A stretch of 64,000 nucleotides of DNA, taken from assembly GCF_013359865.1 (NCBI RefSeq), contig NZ_JABMCE010000079.1, forward strand, positions 45,736-109,735. Reading direction: 5' to 3'. The translations under genes were made by a program, and so were the position numbers. This document shows, one piece after another, positions 63,356-64,000 of this stretch (positions are counted from its first letter, which is position 1; every line of letters begins with the position of its first letter). The notes under the pieces are model-generated. The model had not been told where the DNA came from and did no database searches. It saw nothing but the letters and a program-made list of their open reading frames with translations. Source of the stretch: Curtobacterium pusillum (GTDB taxonomy: Bacteria; Actinomycetota; Actinomycetes; Actinomycetales; Microbacteriaceae).

Positions 63356-64000
63356 TCAGCCGCGCGAGGCCTGTCCCTGCCGTGCCTCGGAACCGACACC
63401 GCTCGGCGCACCGGCGCCGCCCGCGGGTACGAGGGTGGTTCCGGTTGCGAAGTGACCTGCGCCGAGGATGAGGACGTTGATCTCACCGGGTTCCTCGGGC
63501 CTCGGCGTCTGAGCGCTCCAGCGGCCCTCAGAGTCGATGGTGATCGTCTGCCAGTCGTCGACATTCGTGACGTCCGTGTTCCGGGTCGCGATCAGGAAGT
63601 GCTTCCCGGCGGTTCCGGTGCCGCTGATGACCGCTCGCTCACCAGGCGTGTACGTCGGGGCGCTCGTGATCTCGACCGCATCCGCGAAGTCCGCAGCCAC
63701 GAGCCGGATCTCGGTTCGGCCGTGCACCCCGAGGTAGGCAGTGGCTGTGTAGACCGAGTACATACCCGCGGGCTTGGCGCTTCGCCACGTCCACCGGCCC
63801 TGATCGTCGACACGGATGTTGGTCTCAGCGCCCGTCGGGAAGATTGAGTCGTACATGACGAACCCGGAGTTCGGGGTGGCGGTACCACTGAGTTCGGCGT
63901 GCTCGCCCGGAGTGAACTTCGTGTCGGAAGTGACCTCGATCTCGGTCGGGTACGGCGTCACCCGGACCGGCACCGTCTGCTCGACCGGCTGCGCAGACCC
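63356..64000 (-). CDS. Ig-repeat surface protein, C-terminal part (5' end outside window)
   Basis: The last 214 residues of a larger protein; the frame is open to the window edge. Two Ig-like modules: FTPGEHAELSGTATPNSGFV...VDDQGRWTWRSAKPAGMYSV, and YTPGERAVISGTGTAGKHFL...IDSEGRWSAQTPRPEEPGE. They share the PGxxxxxSGTxxP and DxxGRWxxx pattern of the surface proteins at 3378-7048 and 11533-14301. It ends with a Gly/Ala/Ser-rich tail (PAGGAGAPSGVGSEARQG) and no anchor. Probably another exported adhesin or matrix protein; the N-terminal domain is not visible. Confidence 0.7.
   Translation of the reverse strand, partial: GSAQPVEQTVPVRVTPYPTEIEVTSDTKFTPGEHAELSGTATPNSGFVMYDSIFPTGAETNIRVDDQGRWTWRSAKPAGMYSVYTATAYLGVHGRTEIRLVAADFADAVEITSAPTYTPGERAVISGTGTAGKHFLIATRNTDVTNVDDWQTITIDSEGRWSAQTPRPEEPGEINVLILGAGHFATGTTLVPAGGAGAPSGVGSEARQGQASRG

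Overview
The window reads as chromosomal DNA of a high-GC actinobacterium of the Microbacteriaceae, most like Curtobacterium. This is inferred from a dnaK-grpE-dnaJ-hspR operon, a C50-type carotenoid operon (crtE-crtB-crtI-crtYe-crtYf-crtEb with divergent idi), actinobacterial families such as DUF3151 and the bacterial eRF1-like family, and plant-type glycoside uptake operons. No rRNA, tRNA, insertion sequence, phage gene or CRISPR array was recognised.

Layout. 1-7,048: two Tat-exported parallel beta-helix proteins separated by an RlmG-like rRNA methyltransferase, then a divergent two-gene operon of secreted Ig-repeat proteins. 7,098-11,233: the heat-shock operon, with two HspR (HAIR) operator-like sites around its promoter. 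11,533-14,823: a 922-residue Ig-repeat secreted protein and a DUF3060 lipoprotein. 14,948-28,024: a Wzx/Wzy-type exopolysaccharide locus. It holds a chain-length/tyrosine-kinase protein, an initiating sugar-phosphate transferase, three glycosyltransferases, a polymerase and a flippase, plus a four-gene set matching WbpD-WbpE-WbpB-WbpA, the route to UDP-2,3-diacetamido-2,3-dideoxyglucuronic acid. 28,142-49,471: an ankyrin protein; a LacI-controlled Opp-type ABC importer with an alpha/beta hydrolase and a GH1 beta-glucosidase; a GntR/MFS pair; an isolated CapF-like gene; an eRF1-like gene; and a CUT1 sugar importer with a frameshifted GH2 beta-galactosidase. 49,497-57,399: mixed genes (DUF3151, ABC-F, SDR, ECF sigma, VTT-domain and BrkB membrane proteins, metallo-beta-lactamase fold, Gfo/Idh/MocA). 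57,512-63,296: carotenoid genes and idi. 63,356-64,000: the C-terminal end of another Ig-repeat protein.

How the parts fit. The surface proteins, beta-helix proteins, exopolysaccharide genes and the CapF-like gene share one trait: each transcription unit begins in a short AT-rich island in otherwise GC-rich DNA, often with an ACATGT or ATATGT core near the predicted -10. This suggests one surface/biofilm regulon. The sugar operons look built for plant beta-glycosides and beta-galactosides. Many genes overlap by 4 bp (ATGA, GTGA, TTGA), implying translational coupling.

The strongest unexplained signals are the surface regulon with its modular Ig-repeat proteins, and a dispersed palindromic repeat (arms like CTGGAGGCGCG / CGCGCCTCCAG). 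That repeat sits at gene ends, forms very long perfect hairpins, and in places has become protein-coding sequence.
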